This document shows positions 6,508 through 8,945 of a stretch of 8,945 bases of DNA, in pieces. Every line of letters starts with the position of its first letter. The first letter of the stretch is position 1. Source of the DNA: an uncultured Holophagales bacterium (lineage in GTDB: Bacteria > Acidobacteriota > Thermoanaerobaculia > UBA5066); NCBI GenBank assembly GCA_937927565.1, contig CALBDV010000142.1, forward strand, positions 1 through 8,945. Direction: 5' to 3'. The notes beneath the pieces are model-generated. The model made no database searches. It was not told where the DNA came from and saw only the letters and a program-made list of their open reading frames with translations. A program made the position numbers and the translations under genes.

Positions 6508-7629
6508 ATGAGGATCGAGACCGTCGCCGTCCATGCCGGCTTTGCCGTCGACCCGTCGACGGGCGCCGTCGCCCCTCCCATCCACCTCTCTACGACCTTC
6601 GGGCGCGACGAGGCCGGGCGTCCGCTCGCGGGGCACACCTACGTTCGCGAGTCGAATCCGACCCAGGACCTCCTCGAGGAGGCGCTCGCGAGGCTGGAAG
6701 GGGGCGAGGCGGCCCTCGCCTTCGGGTCGGGAATGGCGGCCGGTCTCGCGGTCGCACAGGCCCTCCCGCCCGGGAGCCACGTCGTCCTGCCGGAAGACGT
6801 CTACTACGGCTACCGCGTCGCCGTGCGGGACTTCTTTCCCGCCTGGGGGCTGACGGCTTCGTTCGCGCCGCTGGACCTGCCGGGCGCCCTCTCCGGAGCC
6901 CTGCGGCCCGAAACGAGGCTCGTCTGGCTCGAGAGCCCGTCGAATCCGCTCCTGAAGATCACCGACCTGGCGGCATCCGCCGCGGTCGCCAGAGAGGTCG
7001 GCGCGCTCGTTCTCGTCGACAACACGTTCGCGACGCCGATCCTCCAGCGGCCGCTGGACCTGGGCGCAGACGTCGTCCTGCACGCCACGACGAAGGGGAT
7101 GGGAGGGCATAGCGACGTTCAGGGAGGGGCGCTCGTCTTCTCGAGGAAGGGCGATCACCTCGAGAAGGTGCGTCACGTCCGGACGATCCTCGGGGCCGTC
7201 TCTTCTCCTTTCAATTCGTGGCTCGTCCTGAGAGGGCTTCGGACGCTCGCCGTGAGGGCGCGGTTCCAGTCGGAAACGGCCTTCACGGTGGCCGGCGCCC
7301 TCGCGGCCCACCCGGCCGTCTCCAAAGTGAACTACCCGGGCCTTCCTTCACACCCGGGGCACGAGACGGCCCGTCGCCAGATGAGCGCCTTCGGCTCGAT
7401 GATCTCGTTCCACGTCGGGGCGGGAACGGAAGCCGCGATCAGGGCCGTGGGCAGGACGCGCCTCTTCACGCGGGCGACGTCGCTCGGCGGCGTCGAGAGC
7501 CTCGTCGAGCACCGGGCGACGAGCGAAGGGCCGGCTTCGACCGCACCCGGGGACCTGATCCGGCTCTCGATCGGTCTCGAGCATCCGGACGACCTCCTGG
7601 CCGACCTCGAACAGGCTCTCGGAACCTGA
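6508..7629 (+). CDS. PLP-dependent trans-sulfuration enzyme (cystathionine gamma-synthase/gamma-lyase family)
   Basis: A 373-residue cytoplasmic enzyme of the Cys/Met metabolism PLP family, at the family's usual length. It should act on cystathionine, homoserine esters or related sulfur amino acids. Visible landmarks: the N-terminal ETVAVHAG; Tyr45 and Arg47 (YVR) that contact the PLP phosphate of the neighbouring subunit; GSGMAA near 74-79; VYYGYR; Asp171 in VDNTFATP, which pairs with the pyridine nitrogen; Lys196 in HATTKGMGGHSD, the PLP Schiff-base lysine; SLGGVESL; and Arg352 in IRLSIGLEHPDDL for the substrate carboxylate. The residue after Lys196 is Gly where family members usually have Tyr. 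Synthase, gamma-lyase and methionine gamma-lyase cannot be separated by eye. ATG 6508 begins exactly at the conserved N-terminus, so the longer open frame upstream is ignored; its ribosome site is weak. A stop-proximal hairpin follows. Confidence 0.93.
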   Translation: MRIETVAVHAGFAVDPSTGAVAPPIHLSTTFGRDEAGRPLAGHTYVRESNPTQDLLEEALARLEGGEAALAFGSGMAAGLAVAQALPPGSHVVLPEDVYYGYRVAVRDFFPAWGLTASFAPLDLPGALSGALRPETRLVWLESPSNPLLKITDLAASAAVAREVGALVLVDNTFATPILQRPLDLGADVVLHATTKGMGGHSDVQGGALVFSRKGDHLEKVRHVRTILGAVSSPFNSWLVLRGLRTLAVRARFQSETAFTVAGALAAHPAVSKVNYPGLPSHPGHETARRQMSAFGSMISFHVGAGTEAAIRAVGRTRLFTRATSLGGVESLVEHRATSEGPASTAPGDLIRLSIGLEHPDDLLADLEQALGT

Positions 7630-7654
7630 ACGGGATCTTCACGGGCAATCCCGT
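7630..7654 (+). terminator. Hairpin directly after the PLP enzyme stop codon
   Basis: ACGGGAT (7630-7636) pairs perfectly with ATCCCGT (7648-7654) over an 11-nt loop. The loop contains a second ACGGG (7641-7645) that can instead pair with CCCGT (7650-7654) over CAAT, so two exclusive hairpins share one arm. It starts at the base after the TGA. The following ATCATCTCT is only mildly T-rich, so terminator activity is a tentative call. Confidence 0.35.
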
Positions 7655-7663
7655 ATCATCTCT

Positions 7664-7710
7664 GAGGCCGCCCGACAGGGACCCGAGACCGGGAGCTACG
7701 GATCGGCCTC
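7664..7710 (+). repeat. Nested inverted repeats in the leader of the DUF4912-GH57 gene
   Basis: GAGGCCG (7664-7670) and CGGCCTC (7704-7710) are exact inverted copies and enclose a smaller CCCG-AGAC-CGGG hairpin (7682-7693). The pair lies in the 118-bp gap before the fusion gene and would form a stem with an inner hairpin in its leader RNA. It matches no riboswitch class I know, and G+C-rich DNA yields such pairs by chance. Confidence 0.3.
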
Positions 7711-7747
7711 TGGCCCTACGGCGGGACGTCGTGTCCTCGCGGGGCCA

Positions 7748-8945
7748 ATGAAACCCGAACCGACCAGAACGAGGACCATGGAAAAGAAGAAGAACTCCAA
7801 CCCGAAAACAGCGACCGCCCCCGGGAAGGGAGCCAGGGCCGAGAAGGCCCCTCTCCGGAAGGCCGCCGCGGCGAAGAAGGCCATGCCGGTGCCCGACGTC
7901 GTCGCGACCCCCGGCGCCCCGGAAGCTCAGCCACCGTCCATTTCCGCGAAATCCCCGAAACCCCCGAAATCCCCGAAGGCCCCGAAGGCCCCGAAGGGCC
8001 AGAAGGCGCCGAAGGTCTCGAAAGCACCGAAGGTCCCGGCGAGCACGAGGAAGCCGACGACCCCGGCGCTCCGAAAAGCGAAGGAGGCGACCAAGGCCAT
8101 GACCGAGCCCCAGGCTCCGAGTCTCGCTCCGGTTCCCGAGCCCGAGTCGATCCCGTCCGATCCCGCGGCCCCGCCGACCACCGTCCCCGGCACCGAAGAC
8201 GTGCCCGATTTCGACGGGCACGCGAAAGTCGGTCGCCCTTCGCAGGATCCCCTTCCGCCGCCGCCCTGGGATCCCGACGTCCCGGAGACGCCGTTCCAGA
8301 AGGTTCTCAAGGAGCTGCCGTTCCTCTCGGACTTCTACGACGAGACCTACGTCTACCTCGTCCCGTGCGACCCCCAGAGCATCTACTGCATCTTCGAGGT
8401 GGGGTCGTCCGCGCGCGAGGAGCTCAAGGCGCGCTTCGGCGCGGACTTCTTCGAGAAGAACTCGCTCCTGCTCCGCGTCTACGACGTGACCGGGATCTCG
8501 TTCGACGGGTTCAACGCGAACACGTACTTCGAGGTGGACGACTACCTCGCCGACAAGGTCTGCTACTGGGTGAAGGCCGCGGCGGGACGGGACTACGTCG
8601 CCGAGATCGGCTACCGGGCTCACGGAACGACCTTCTTCGAGAAGGTCGCCCGGTCGAACTCGGTCTTCGTTCCCCGTGGAAAGGACGAGCCGGCCGAGGT
8701 GCACGTGACCTGGGGCTCGATCCACGCCCCCGCGCACGACGTGGAGATCCCCGTCGGACCGGACCAGTGGCGCTACAACCAGTACCTCTACTGGAAGAGG
8801 CGAAACCACTCCGCCCCGCCGGAGAAGGGCTACTGGTCGCTCGTCCTCCACCAGCACCTCCCGTTCGTGCGCCACCCGGAGTACGAGGTGGGGCTCGAGG
8901 AGCAGTGGTTCTTCGAGGCGGTCGTCTCCGTCTACACGCAGCTCC
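7748..8945 (+). CDS. DUF4912 - GH57 alpha-glucan branching-type fusion protein, C-terminus outside window
   Basis: 399 residues are visible and the frame stays open to the right edge. Residues 1 to about 185 are low-complexity, rich in Lys, Pro and Ala, with ten K-x-P triplets at 68-97. Residues about 190-310 match DUF4912, from LPFLSDFYDETYVYLVPCD to the hallmark SNSVFVPR (303-310). From 361 the sequence reads WSLVLHQHLPFVRHPE and then LEEQWFFEAV, the start of a glycoside hydrolase family 57 catalytic barrel as in GH57 1,4-alpha-glucan branching enzymes and their DUF1957 relatives. Expected role: cytoplasmic remodelling of glycogen or another alpha-glucan, with DUF4912 as an accessory, perhaps substrate-binding, module. 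The GH57 catalytic Glu and Asp lie beyond the window, so activity cannot be judged. ATG 7748 is the first Met in frame; ATG 7778 is an alternative, and neither has a convincing ribosome site. Confidence 0.88.
   Translation, partial: MKPEPTRTRTMEKKKNSNPKTATAPGKGARAEKAPLRKAAAAKKAMPVPDVVATPGAPEAQPPSISAKSPKPPKSPKAPKAPKGQKAPKVSKAPKVPASTRKPTTPALRKAKEATKAMTEPQAPSLAPVPEPESIPSDPAAPPTTVPGTEDVPDFDGHAKVGRPSQDPLPPPPWDPDVPETPFQKVLKELPFLSDFYDETYVYLVPCDPQSIYCIFEVGSSAREELKARFGADFFEKNSLLLRVYDVTGISFDGFNANTYFEVDDYLADKVCYWVKAAAGRDYVAEIGYRAHGTTFFEKVARSNSVFVPRGKDEPAEVHVTWGSIHAPAHDVEIPVGPDQWRYNQYLYWKRRNHSAPPEKGYWSLVLHQHLPFVRHPEYEVGLEEQWFFEAVVSVYTQL
7949..8038 (+). repeat. Ten tandem 9-nt units encoding K-x-P triplets
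   Basis: The stretch is ten in-frame 9-base units of the form AAR-NNN-CCG, with variants CAG and TCG in the last codon of units 6 and 8. They encode KSP, KPP, KSP, KAP, KAP, KGQ, KAP, KVS, KAP and KVP. The units near the start are almost identical, suggesting expansion by slippage. The product is a basic, disordered tail like those of histone H1-type proteins. Confidence 0.85.

Noticed and set aside
6457..7311. Upstream extension of the exported protein frame to about 528 codons
   Set aside because: The extra part is antisense to the PLP enzyme and charged; the signal peptide marks the true start at 6456.
7949..8038. Tandem array as a possible CRISPR or regulatory iteron set
   Set aside because: Units are 9 nt, in frame, contiguous without spacers, and codon-structured, so it is a protein-level repeat.
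7466..8875. 469-codon minus-strand frame with RGLRGLRGFRGFRG repeats
   Set aside because: Its repeats are just the reverse reading of the K-x-P codons, and the plus strand carries DUF4912 and GH57 motifs.

Overview
The window is about 70% G+C by eye and gene-dense. It carries six protein genes, two of them cut by the window edges, and no RNA gene, insertion sequence or CRISPR array that I can see. The style suggests a high-G+C Gram-negative bacterium of the Acidobacteriota type: a long periplasmic propeller sensor joined to a PknB-like kinase, a small Cys ribbon ahead of the kinase of the CPxC...CPxDGTPL kind, and many GTG starts. That placement is inference from protein style, not from a marker gene.

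Layout. Positions 1-527 (-) hold the N-terminal part of an NAD-dependent epimerase/dehydratase of the extended SDR family, closest in feel to SDR-type L-threonine 3-dehydrogenase. It is divergent from 643-4437 (+), a very large transmembrane Ser/Thr protein kinase whose outer part is a double beta-propeller plus Y_Y_Y module, as in Bacteroidetes-type hybrid two-component sensors. After 33 bp comes 4471-5691 (+), a 12-TM-type MFS exporter of the MFS_3/EntS-like group, probably co-transcribed. A convergent hairpin separates it from 5725-6456 (-), an unrecognised exported protein. A 51-bp divergent spacer leads to 6508-7629 (+), a PLP-dependent trans-sulfuration enzyme (cystathionine gamma-synthase/lyase family). 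Last, 7748-8945 (+) is the start of a large fusion protein: a Lys-Pro-rich tail with ten K-x-P triplets, a DUF4912 domain, then the beginning of a GH57 alpha-glucan branching-type glycoside hydrolase that runs off the right edge.

Functionally the window looks like a chromosomal mosaic rather than one pathway. The only strong co-transcription candidate is the sensor kinase with the exporter. The two most interesting proteins are the propeller-to-Ser/Thr-kinase fusion, which puts a two-component-type periplasmic sensor on a eukaryotic-type kinase, and the DUF4912-GH57 fusion, which ties a domain of unknown function physically to glycogen/alpha-glucan metabolism.
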